Shown: positions 51,604 through 59,135 of the stretch, in pieces
How positions within the stretch are numbered: the stretch's first letter is position 1
Layout: each line of letters begins with the position of its first letter
Assembly: GCA_963805255.1 (NCBI GenBank)
Contig: CAWDTK010000003.1
Coordinates: 257,574-321,573, forward strand
Source: Bog-532 sp963805255
GTDB lineage: Bacteria > Actinomycetota > Actinomycetes > Streptosporangiales > Streptosporangiaceae
Direction: 5' to 3'
Length of the DNA: 64,000 bases
Notes under the pieces: generated by a model
Databases searched by the model: none
What the model saw: the letters and a program-made list of their open reading frames with translations, nothing else
What the model was told of the DNA's origin: nothing
Made by a program: the position numbers and the translations under genes

Positions 51604-52933
51604 CCGATGCGGAGCTCAGCCGGATGCGGGACCGCATGGTCACACAGGTGATCGCCAGTGGCCGGCCGGTCAGCGACCCGGTTAACCAGGCGATGCGTGC
51701 GGTGCCGCGGCATCTGTTCCTGCCGGAACTGGGGCCCGAGCTGGCCTACCGCAACGAGGCCATCGTGACCCGGCGCAGCGCCGAGGGCCAGCCCACCAGT
51801 TCCTCGTCCCAGCCGACCATCATGGCGTACATGCTGGATCAGCTCGGGGTCGCTCCGGGCCAGCGCGTGCTGGAGATCGGCGCCGGCACCGGATACAACG
51901 CGGCGCTGCTCCAGCGCCTCGTGGGCACCGGGTCTGCCGGGGGCGCCGTGGTCACCGTCGATCTCGACGAGGACGTCGCACGGCAGGCCGCGGCGCACCT
52001 GGCCGAGGCCGGCTATCCGGACGTGACCGTCGTGCCGGGCGACGGGGCCGCGGGATACCCGCCCGGGGCCCCGTACGACCGGGTGATCGCGACGGTCGGG
52101 GTCAGTGACCTCGCTCCCGCGTGGCTGGACCAGCTCGCCCCCGGCGGCCGGATCGTCGTGCCGCTCGACCTGCGGGGATCGCAGCGCTCGGTGGCGTTCG
52201 AGTGGGACGGCGAATGCTGGCAGAGCCGTTCGGTGGTGCCGTGCGGGTTCATGCGCATGCGCGGGACGCTCGCCGGTCCCGAACGGACCCATATGACCCG
52301 CGATGACCAGGAACTGGCTCTCACCCTCCCGGACGGCCGGGACGTCGACATCACCGCCGTCTCCCGCGCGCTGGCTGAGCTCGCCGAGCCGGCCGCCGAG
52401 CGCGCCACCCGGGTCAGGGCCGGCCCGGCGGAGCTGTTCGACGGGCTGGGGCTCTGGCTGGCCCTGAACGAGCCGCGCTGGGGCGTGCTCAGCGAATCGG
52501 CGCAGGCCCCCGTGGGCGGCCTGGCCCGGGCGCCCGTCTTCGTGGCGGGTCGGCGCATCACCGCGGGGATCTTCGAGGAGGATAGTTTCGCCATTCTGGC
52601 CCGCTCTGACCCGTGGCCCGGCGCCGGCGGGTCGCCCGGTTTTCGGCCGTCGGGCGGTTCTGGTGGGTCGCCCGGCGTGGGACCGGGGCCCGGTGCGCGC
52701 CGAGGCCAGTCGCCTGCCGCGCCGGTTTCCCAGCTCAGCGTGCTCGGGTACGGGCCGGCGCAGACCTGGCAGCCGAGCTGGCCAGTGCGGTCCAGGCCTG
52801 GGCGGCGGCCGGGCGCCCGGGGGCCGGCCACTTCCGCATCAGCGCCTATCCCCGCGCCGGGGGTGTTCCGGCCCTCCCGGGGGGAGCCGTCATCGAGCGG
52901 CCGCACACCACGTTCGTCGTCCGGCCCACCTGA
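51600..52933 (+). CDS. Protein-L-isoaspartate O-methyltransferase-like, C-terminal frameshift
   Basis: GTG start at 51600 overlapping the GT87 stop. PCMT features: MRAVPRHLFLPELGPELAYR, SSSSQPTIMAYMLDQL, SAM motif VLEIGAGTGYNAALL, and LDQLAPGGRIVVPLDL. It repairs isoaspartyl residues or acts as a related actinobacterial methyltransferase. The reading frame continues to 52967, but the family-like C-terminus (GADLAAELASAVQAWAAAGR, ending ERPHTTFVVRPT at 52933) is in another frame. The shift lies between about 52620 and 52760 in a Gly/Pro-rich stretch of direct repeats. Either a recent mutation or a sequence error. Confidence 0.8.
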
Positions 52934-53141
52934 TCGCCCGGCCCACCTGATCGCCCGGCCCACCTGATCGCCCGGCCCACCTGATCGCCCGGCCCACCTG
53001 ATCGCCCGGCCCACCTGATTCCCCGGCCCACCTGATTCCCCGGCCCACCTGATCGCCCGGCCCACCTGATCGCCCGGCCCACCTGGTCGCCCGGCCCACC
53101 TGATCGCCCGGCCCACCTGATCGCCCGGCCCACCTGATCGC
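52921..53141. repeat. 17-bp tandem repeat, 13 copies
   Basis: Unit CCGGCCCACCTGATCGC repeats 13 times with a strict 17-bp period; three units carry one or two changes (GATTC, GGTCG). The first unit is the end of the PCMT gene including its stop codon, so the array grew from the gene's own 3' end. No spacers, hence not CRISPR. Confidence 0.95.
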
Positions 53142-53159
53142 CCGGGCGGCCTCGCCTAG

Positions 53160-55173
53160 GACGGCACTGAATAACTCGCGAACCTGATGGGCGTGTTTTG
53201 CCGGCATCGTGTTCGATTCCCTGGGAGAATCGTGCCATGCAGGGGATGACGCGACCGGACCGGGACTTGTGGGACGCGGGCGAGGTCACCGGGCACTTGG
53301 TGCCGCCGGGCAGCGTGTTCGCGTTCCTGGCCGAGCACCGCACCGAGCTGTTCCCCGACAGCTTCACCGCGGACTTGTTCCCGTCGCGGACCGGGCGCCC
53401 GTCGCTGCCGGCGGACCTGGTCGGGTCGGTGCTAGTGCTCAAGGAGCTGTATGACCTGTCGGACACCCAGACCGCGGACGCGCTGAAGTTCGACATCCGG
53501 TGGGAGGTGGCCTGCGGCCGGTCGCTGCTGCAGATGAGCTTCGACCCGTCGGCGCTGGTGTACTGGCGCAAGCGCATCGCGAAGTCGAAGTGCCCGGACC
53601 GGGTGTTCGACGCGATGGCGGCGGTGATCGCGGAGACGGGGCTGCTGCGGGGCCGGCGGAAGCGGTGCGTGGACTCGACGGTTTTCGACGACGCGGTGGC
53701 CACGATGGATACTGTGTGCCAGCTGATGGCCGCGATGCGGAAAGTGGCGCGGGTGGTGCCCGGTGCCGCCGCGGTGATCGTCGGCGTGTGCCAGCTGGAC
53801 TACTCCAGGCCGGGCAAGCCTGACATCGACTGGGACGACCCGGCTGCCAAGGAGCAGCTGGTATCGGATCTGGTGAATGACGCGCTGGCGGTGCTGGCGG
53901 AGCTCACCGGGGAGGGCGCGCCGGAGCGGGACGCCGCCGCGGCGGACGCGCTGGGCCTGCTGGCGCTGGTGGCGGGGCAGGACGTGGAGCCGGCTGGGGG
54001 GTCGGACGGGACGGACGGGCGGTGGCGGATCGCCCGGAAGGTCGCCCCGGACCGGGTGATCTCGACGGTGGACCGCGAGGCCCGGCACACCCGCAAGTGC
54101 AAGTCCAAGCGGCGCGACGGGTTCCGGGGGCATGTGGCCGCCGAGCCGGAGTCTGGGCTGATCACCGACTGCGAGATGACGATGGCCGCCGGGCCGGGCA
54201 GCACGGACGCGGAGAACGGCGTCAAGATGGCCTGCCGCGACCGGTTTCATGGTGACAGTGCGAGCGCCGGTGACGGCGGGGATGACGCTGCCAGCGCCGG
54301 GCAGGGCGCGGATGCCGGCCCTGCGGCGGCGCAGCCGGGGCCGGGCACGGCCGCCGGGCCGGAGCCTGAAGCGCATCCGGAACCGGGACCTGAGCCTCAG
54401 CCGGAACCGGAGCGGGAGGGCACGGGTGAGCAAGGCCGGGCGGATGACCTGGAGGTTTACGGCGATTCCGCCTACGGCAGCGGGGAGGCCCGCGCCGCCT
54501 ACCGCGACGCCGGGCATGACACCGTCATCAAGCCGAAGCCGCTGCGGCCGGCCGTGCCCGGCGGGTTCACCCTCGACGACTTCACCATCAGCGAGGACGA
54601 CGGCACGGTCACCTGCCCGGCCGGGATCACCCGGCCGATGAGCCCCGCCCGGACCGTGACCTTCGGCGCCGCGTGCGCGGGCTGCCCGCTGCGCGAGCGG
54701 TGCACCACCGCCAGGGATGGCCGCTCCATGACCATCCACCCGCACGAGGGCCTGCTGCGCGCCGCCCGCGCCCAGTCCCGGACGGCGGAATTCAGGCAGG
54801 CCTACCCCACCCGGTCAATGATCGAGCGGGTCATCGCCTGGACCGCCACCCAGAACGGCCGCCGGGTCAAGCTCCGCTACATCGGCACCGCCAAAAACGA
54901 CGCCTGGCTGCACAACCGGTGCGCCGCACTCAACCTGCGCACCCTGCTGCGGCACGGCCTGACCCGCTCCGGCGGGGCGTGGGTGCTGACCTGACCAGCC
55001 AGCACACCCCGGCCCGCCCTGGCGGCAGCCCCTGCGGCCCCCTCCGCGGTTTCTGCTGCCGCGCCGCAGCCGCCCGGCCCGCCGCGCGGCGGGCCAGCGG
55101 AAGGTTGCGGGCACCGGAGCCCGGCCAGCCGGCCACCAGGCCGTCCGCCCGATCCGGGTTGTTCAGTGGCGTC
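53160..55173 (+). mobile_element. IS1182-family insertion sequence
   Basis: 2014 bp. Left end GACGGCACTGAATAACTC, and the complement of the right end reads GACGCCACTGAACAACCC (15 of 18 identical). Flanked by the palindromic 4-bp duplication CTAG (53156-53159 and 55174-55177), as usual for this family. One intact transposase. Inserted directly after the 17-bp repeat array. Confidence 0.85.
53237..54994 (+). CDS. IS1182-family transposase
   Basis: 585 residues; ATG at 53237 after GGGAGAATCGTGCC. N-terminal DUF772 domain (LPADLVGSVLVLKELYDLSD). DDE residues in KRCVDSTVFDDAVATMD, LEVYGDSAYGSGEARAAYRD and PTRSMIERVIAWTATQNGRR. A Glu/Pro-rich insertion around residues 365-405 (PEPEAHPEPGPEPQPEPE) lies between the catalytic blocks. 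A Cys-rich segment GAACAGCPLRERCTT is typical. Probably active. Confidence 0.92.
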   Translation: MQGMTRPDRDLWDAGEVTGHLVPPGSVFAFLAEHRTELFPDSFTADLFPSRTGRPSLPADLVGSVLVLKELYDLSDTQTADALKFDIRWEVACGRSLLQMSFDPSALVYWRKRIAKSKCPDRVFDAMAAVIAETGLLRGRRKRCVDSTVFDDAVATMDTVCQLMAAMRKVARVVPGAAAVIVGVCQLDYSRPGKPDIDWDDPAAKEQLVSDLVNDALAVLAELTGEGAPERDAAAADALGLLALVAGQDVEPAGGSDGTDGRWRIARKVAPDRVISTVDREARHTRKCKSKRRDGFRGHVAAEPESGLITDCEMTMAAGPGSTDAENGVKMACRDRFHGDSASAGDGGDDAASAGQGADAGPAAAQPGPGTAAGPEPEAHPEPGPEPQPEPEREGTGEQGRADDLEVYGDSAYGSGEARAAYRDAGHDTVIKPKPLRPAVPGGFTLDDFTISEDDGTVTCPAGITRPMSPARTVTFGAACAGCPLRERCTTARDGRSMTIHPHEGLLRAARAQSRTAEFRQAYPTRSMIERVIAWTATQNGRRVKLRYIGTAKNDAWLHNRCAALNLRTLLRHGLTRSGGAWVLT

Positions 55174-55226
55174 CTAGTTTGGAGCCGGCCGCGGTCGGAG
55201 CCGGCGGCCTCGCCTAGTTTGGAGTC

Positions 55227-55931
55227 ATGAACACCGGCCCGACGAGTCATCTGGAAACCGAGCAGAAGTATGACGCCGATCAGGGCTTCACCATGCCCGA
55301 CTTCGGCGCGCTGCCAGGGTGTTCCGTCGCGGGACCGGAGCGTTACGAGCTGTCCGCCACGTACTTCGACACCGAGGATCTGCGGCTGGCCGCGAACCGC
55401 GTCACGCTCCGGCGGCGCACCGGCGGGACCGACGAGGCCTGGCACCTCAAGCTGCCGGTACGGCCCGGGACCCGGCGCGAGCTGCATCTGCCGCTGAGCG
55501 AGGGCACCGATACGGTCCCGCCGCAGATGCAGGCCATGATGGCCGACATCACCGGCGGCCGCCCGCTGCACCCGATCGCCCTGCTGGAGACCAGCCGAAC
55601 GGTCCGGCGGCTGGCCAGAACGGATGGTCAGGTGCTCGCCGAGGTGGCCGACGACGAGGTGACCGCGCGCCGGCTGCGCCCCGGCCGCGAGGCGCCAGGT
55701 GGCCACGAGGCGCCCCCCGGTCATGAGGCGCCCCCCGGTCATGAGGCGCCCCCCGGCCTCGAGGCGTCTCGTGGCCAGGTGGGCAGCCCGATGAGGTGGC
55801 ACGAGATCGAGGTCGAGCTCGTCTCCGGGCCGCCCAGCGTGCTGGAGGCGGCCGGGAAGCTGCTCCGGGAAGCCGGGGCGCGCCCATCCGCGTCCGCGTC
55901 CAAGCTGGGCCGCCTCCTCGCCGCGGGCTGA
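55227..55931 (+). CDS. CYTH domain protein (triphosphate tunnel metalloenzyme)
   Basis: 234 residues. The ExExK signature appears as ETEQKYD at residues 10-16; YELSATYFDTEDLRLAANRV and LRRRTGGTDEAWHLKLP follow the CYTH pattern. Such enzymes hydrolyse inorganic triphosphate or act on phosphorylated substrates. In actinomycetes CYTH is usually fused to a CHAD domain; here CHAD is absent. Between strands lies a 4-copy, 18-bp repeat (55689-55760) encoding a EAPPGH-type repeat, in frame. The gene starts at the edge of an IS1182 copy. Confidence 0.85.
   Translation: MNTGPTSHLETEQKYDADQGFTMPDFGALPGCSVAGPERYELSATYFDTEDLRLAANRVTLRRRTGGTDEAWHLKLPVRPGTRRELHLPLSEGTDTVPPQMQAMMADITGGRPLHPIALLETSRTVRRLARTDGQVLAEVADDEVTARRLRPGREAPGGHEAPPGHEAPPGHEAPPGLEASRGQVGSPMRWHEIEVELVSGPPSVLEAAGKLLREAGARPSASASKLGRLLAAG
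55689..55766. repeat. 18-bp in-frame tandem repeat, 4 copies
   Basis: Four units beginning GAGGCGCC (two of them identical, GAGGCGCCCCCCGGTCAT) plus a partial, inside the CYTH gene between beta strands. Confidence 0.85.
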
Positions 55932-56030
55932 TCCCCGCCTCCTCGAGGCGGCTCAGAGCTGATGTCCAGCGACCGGTCAGCGCCCGGCGGTTCAATTGAC
56001 GTCGTGACCAGAGAACACGGAGAGGCACCG

Positions 56031-56981
56031 ATGGCTGTGGACGGCGGCGGCACGGCTTCCGCGGGATGGACAGCGCTTGGCTGCTGGGTGCACCTCGTGG
56101 TGACCGACCCCGCGGCGATCGGGACGGCCCGCTCGATGCTCGAGGCCGACCTGGCGGACCTGGACGTCACGTGCAGCCGTTTCCGGGCCGATTCTGAGCT
56201 CGTCGCGCTCGATCACGCCGACGGCCGCCCGGTCCGGCTCAGCCCGCTGCTGGCCGGCGCCATCGCCGTGGCCTTGCGCGCGGCCGAACTGACCGACGGC
56301 GACGTCGATCCGACGGTCGGGGAAGCCATCGTGGCGGCCGGTTACGACCGTGACTTCAGCCTGGTCCCGCCGGACGGCCCCGCCCTGAATCTCGTGGTCA
56401 GGGCGGTTCCCGGCTGGCGGCAGGTACACCTGGACCCCGGCCCGCGCACGCTGGCCATGCCGCCCGGAACGCGGCTGGACCTCGGCGCGACCGCCAAGGC
56501 GTGGGCCGCCGACCGCGCTGCGGCACGTATCGCCGGTGAGCTCGGCTGCGGTGTGCTGGTCGGGCTGGGCGGTGACATCGCCGTCGCGGGACCGGCGCCA
56601 GACGGCGGGTGGCGGATCCGCGTGCAGGACGTCACGGGGCGCCCGGAGGAGGTTCCCGACGGGCCGTCCACGGTCGTGGCGATCACCAGCGGAGGCCTGG
56701 CGACCTCCAGCACCACCGCCCGGCGCTGGCGGCGCGGCGGCAGCGTCCTGCACCACATCCTGGATCCACGCACCGGCCTGCCGCCCGCGCCCGTCTGGCG
56801 GACGATTTCGGTGACCGCCGCGACGTGCGCGGACGCCAACGCGGCCAGCACCGCGGCCATCATCCGCGGCGGCCAGGCGCCGGGCTGGCTGGCGGGGATC
56901 TGCCTACCGGCCCGCCTGGTCGACGTCCGCGGCGGGGTGGAAACCGTAGCCGGCTGGCCCGCCGAGGCCATGTCCCGCTGA
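56031..56981 (+). CDS. apbE: FAD:protein FMN transferase (ApbE)
   Basis: 316 residues from the ATG at 56031, which has a strong site GGAGAGG; ATG 55962 would add a poorly conserved N-terminus. Motifs: LDLGATAKAWAADRAA, GCGVLVGLGGDIAV, SGGLATSSTTARRWRRGG, HHILDPRTGLPPAP and the metal-site ATCADANAASTAA. It transfers FMN to a Thr in flavoproteins such as NQR/RNF subunits; in actinomycetes a ferric-reductase-like partner is common but none is seen. Its stop TGA lies within the target duplication of the adjacent IS982. Confidence 0.9.
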   Translation: MAVDGGGTASAGWTALGCWVHLVVTDPAAIGTARSMLEADLADLDVTCSRFRADSELVALDHADGRPVRLSPLLAGAIAVALRAAELTDGDVDPTVGEAIVAAGYDRDFSLVPPDGPALNLVVRAVPGWRQVHLDPGPRTLAMPPGTRLDLGATAKAWAADRAAARIAGELGCGVLVGLGGDIAVAGPAPDGGWRIRVQDVTGRPEEVPDGPSTVVAITSGGLATSSTTARRWRRGGSVLHHILDPRTGLPPAPVWRTISVTAATCADANAASTAAIIRGGQAPGWLAGICLPARLVDVRGGVETVAGWPAEAMSR

Positions 56982-56982
56982 G

Positions 56983-57970
56983 GCGAGTTATGTGGGTTGA
57001 TCACGGCGCGTCGCGTTGATCATGGGATGGCCCCTGCGGCAGACAAGTGGTAGCTGAAACCCTTGTCCCGCAGAGGCCACCCCCATGCTGCCAACCGAAG
57101 ACCTGTTCGTCTACGTCTACGTGCTGATCGATGATGCGATCAAGGCCAGGGCCATCGTCATCCCGGCGCGGCCCGGGCCGGCGCCCGGCTGCTCCGACGC
57201 GGAGATCCTGGCGATCACCCAGGTGCGCGTGCTGCTGGGCCGCCGCAGCGAGGCCGGGTTCCTCGCCGAGGTGGCCCGCGACTGGGCGCACCTGTTCCCG
57301 GTACTGCCGCACCAAAGCGAGCTCAACCGGCGGGCCCGCTGGCTGTGGGGCGCGTTCGAGCAGTTCCGCGCGGCGCTGGCGGCCCGCCTGCCCGAAGACG
57401 ACTGCCAGCAGATCGACACCAGCGCGCTGCCGGTCAAGCACGCCTCCCGGGTCCGCGGCCCCGACGGCTGGACCGGCCCCAATGGCCTGCATGCCCGGTT
57501 CGGCCGCGACGCCGCGCACGCCGAGTGGTTCTACGGCTTCCGCCTGGCGGCCAAGACCGACCTGGGCAGCCGCATCGTGCGGGCCTGGAGCATCGTGCCC
57601 GCCGCCGTCAGCGAGCGTGACGTGGGCACCGACCTGCTGGAAGCCGGGCCGCCGCCCCGCGACCTGCTCGCGGACAAGGGGTTCAACGGCAAGGCGTTCG
57701 CCGCGTCCCAGGCTGCCCGCGGCACCGCCGTGCTGGTCCCGCCCACCAGGGACCAGCGCAAGACCATGCCGGCGATCCTGCAGAAGGTCATCGCCCAGTG
57801 GCGCAACCGCATCGAGACCACCTTCAAGGAGATCACCGACCAGATGGAGCTGGCCCGCCACGGCGCGCATACCTTCTGGGGCCTGCTCGCCCGGACAGCC
57901 GCGACCATCGCCGCCCATACCCTCATGCGGGCCTGCCTCGCCGCACCGTAGATCAACCCACATAACGCGC
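56983..57970 (+). mobile_element. IS982-family insertion sequence
   Basis: 988 bp. Ends GCGAGTTATGTGGGTTGATC at 56983, and the complement of the right end reads GCGCGTTATGTGGGTTGATC (19 of 20). Flanked by CTGAG at 56978-56982 and 57971-57975. The left duplication contains the apbE stop codon. One intact transposase. Confidence 0.88.
57085..57951 (+). CDS. IS982-family transposase
   Basis: 288 residues. Catalytic residues in DCQQIDTSALPVKH (Asp), RDLLADKGFNGKAF (Asp) and RNRIETTFKEITDQMELAR (Glu). N-terminal LSDxE-like part reads GCSDAEILAITQVRVLLG. The stop at 57951 lies within the right inverted repeat. Appears complete and active. Confidence 0.9.
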   Translation: MLPTEDLFVYVYVLIDDAIKARAIVIPARPGPAPGCSDAEILAITQVRVLLGRRSEAGFLAEVARDWAHLFPVLPHQSELNRRARWLWGAFEQFRAALAARLPEDDCQQIDTSALPVKHASRVRGPDGWTGPNGLHARFGRDAAHAEWFYGFRLAAKTDLGSRIVRAWSIVPAAVSERDVGTDLLEAGPPPRDLLADKGFNGKAFAASQAARGTAVLVPPTRDQRKTMPAILQKVIAQWRNRIETTFKEITDQMELARHGAHTFWGLLARTAATIAAHTLMRACLAAP

Positions 57971-58034
57971 CTGAGGGGGCATCCAGCGTCTGGCTAAGAG
58001 GTACCCAGCGCCTGGGCTAAGAGGTACCTGCCCC

Positions 58035-58195
58035 CCTGGGCAGAGTGGAACCCGCCCCCTGGGCAAAGTGGAACCCGCCCCCTGGGCAAAGTGGAACCCG
58101 CCCCCTGAGCAAAGTGGAACCCGCCCCCTGAGCAAAGTGGAACCCGCCCCCTGGGCAAAGTGGAACCCGCCCCCTGGGCAAAGTGGAACCGGCCC
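58035..58195. repeat. 23-bp intergenic tandem repeat, 7 copies plus degenerate ends
   Basis: Units begin CCTGGGCAAAGTGGAACCCG and repeat at 58035, 58058, 58081, 58104, 58127, 58150 and 58173. Two copies have CCTGAG. More diverged copies (CCTGGGCTAAGAGGTACC, CGTGGGCTGAGGGGTACC) flank the array on both sides, to about 57990 and 58215. No genes overlap. It sits between IS982 and the response regulator gene. Confidence 0.92.
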
Positions 58196-58379
58196 CGTGG
58201 GCTGAGGGGTACCCAGCCCCCGACTCAGAGGAATTTCATACCGCGCGCTGAAGTTTCCCTGTACCCCGTCAGACATTGTTAAGCGGATAGAGAGCGGAAA
58301 CGTATGCCGCTGACGCGAGGGCTGGCCTCCCTACCACGGCATACTGAATCCAGCCGAGCAATCTGACGTCTGACGATGG

Positions 58380-59135
58380 ATGGCCATGAATACTCTGCAG
58401 ACCCCGGCCGCCGCGAAGGTGCAGGACGGTGCACGGCGGCCTGATGGCAGCGCGATCCGCGTGCTCGTCGTGGACGACGAGCCGAGCCTCGCCGAGCTGC
58501 TGGGCAGCGTGCTGCGCTACGAGGGCTGGGAGACCCGCACCGCCGGGACCGGAACCAACGCGGTCACCGTCGCGCGGGAGTTCCAGCCGGATGCGGTCAT
58601 TCTCGACATCATGCTGCCGGACTTCGACGGACTCGAGGTCCTCCGCATGCTCCGGGCGGAGATACCGGACATCTGCGTGCTGTTCCTGACCGCCCGGGAC
58701 GCGGTCGAAGACCGTATCGCCGGGATCACCGCGGGCGGTGACGACTACGTGACCAAGCCGTTCAGCCTCGAGGAGGTGCTGGCCCGGCTCCGGGGGCTGC
58801 TGCGGCGCGCCGACCTCACCCGCACCCATAACGAGAGCTCACTGGCCGTCGCCGACCTGACGATGGATGAGGACGCGCGTGAAGTCCGCCGGGGCGGTGA
58901 GCTGATCGAGCTCACCGCCACCGAGTTCGAGCTGCTCCGGTTCCTCATGCGCAATCCACGCCGGGTGCTGTCCAAGGCGCAGATCCTGGACCGCGTGTGG
59001 AATTATGACTTCGGCGGTCAGGCGCATGTCGTGGAGCTGTACATCAGCTACCTGCGGAAGAAGATCGACGCCGGGCGGCCGCCGCTGATCCATACCGTCC
59101 GCGGCGTCGGTTACGTGCTGAAGCCAGGTGGCTGA
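58380..59135 (+). CDS. OmpR/PhoB-family response regulator
   Basis: 251 residues. Receiver domain: acidic pair VVDDEPSLAELLG, phospho-acceptor Asp in DAVILDIMLPDFDG, Thr in LFLTARDAVEDR and Lys in DYVTKPFSLEEVLARL. Winged helix from about residue 158 ends HTVRGVGYVLKPGG. It is phosphorylated by the kinase encoded next (TGATG overlap) and controls transcription. Closest in style to actinobacterial TcrA/MprA regulators. An ATG at 58386 is equally possible. The 23-bp repeat array lies upstream. Confidence 0.93.
   Translation: MAMNTLQTPAAAKVQDGARRPDGSAIRVLVVDDEPSLAELLGSVLRYEGWETRTAGTGTNAVTVAREFQPDAVILDIMLPDFDGLEVLRMLRAEIPDICVLFLTARDAVEDRIAGITAGGDDYVTKPFSLEEVLARLRGLLRRADLTRTHNESSLAVADLTMDEDAREVRRGGELIELTATEFELLRFLMRNPRRVLSKAQILDRVWNYDFGGQAHVVELYISYLRKKIDAGRPPLIHTVRGVGYVLKPGG

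Noticed and set aside
52846..53703. Long minus-strand reading frames through the 17-bp array
   Set aside because: They are open only because the repeat lacks stops in those frames; the translation is a monotonous Arg/Ile/Trp/Ala repeat and continues antisense to the IS1182 transposase.
52921..58195. Possible CRISPR arrays at the 17-bp and 23-bp repeats
   Set aside because: Units are contiguous with no spacers, and no cas genes are in the window.
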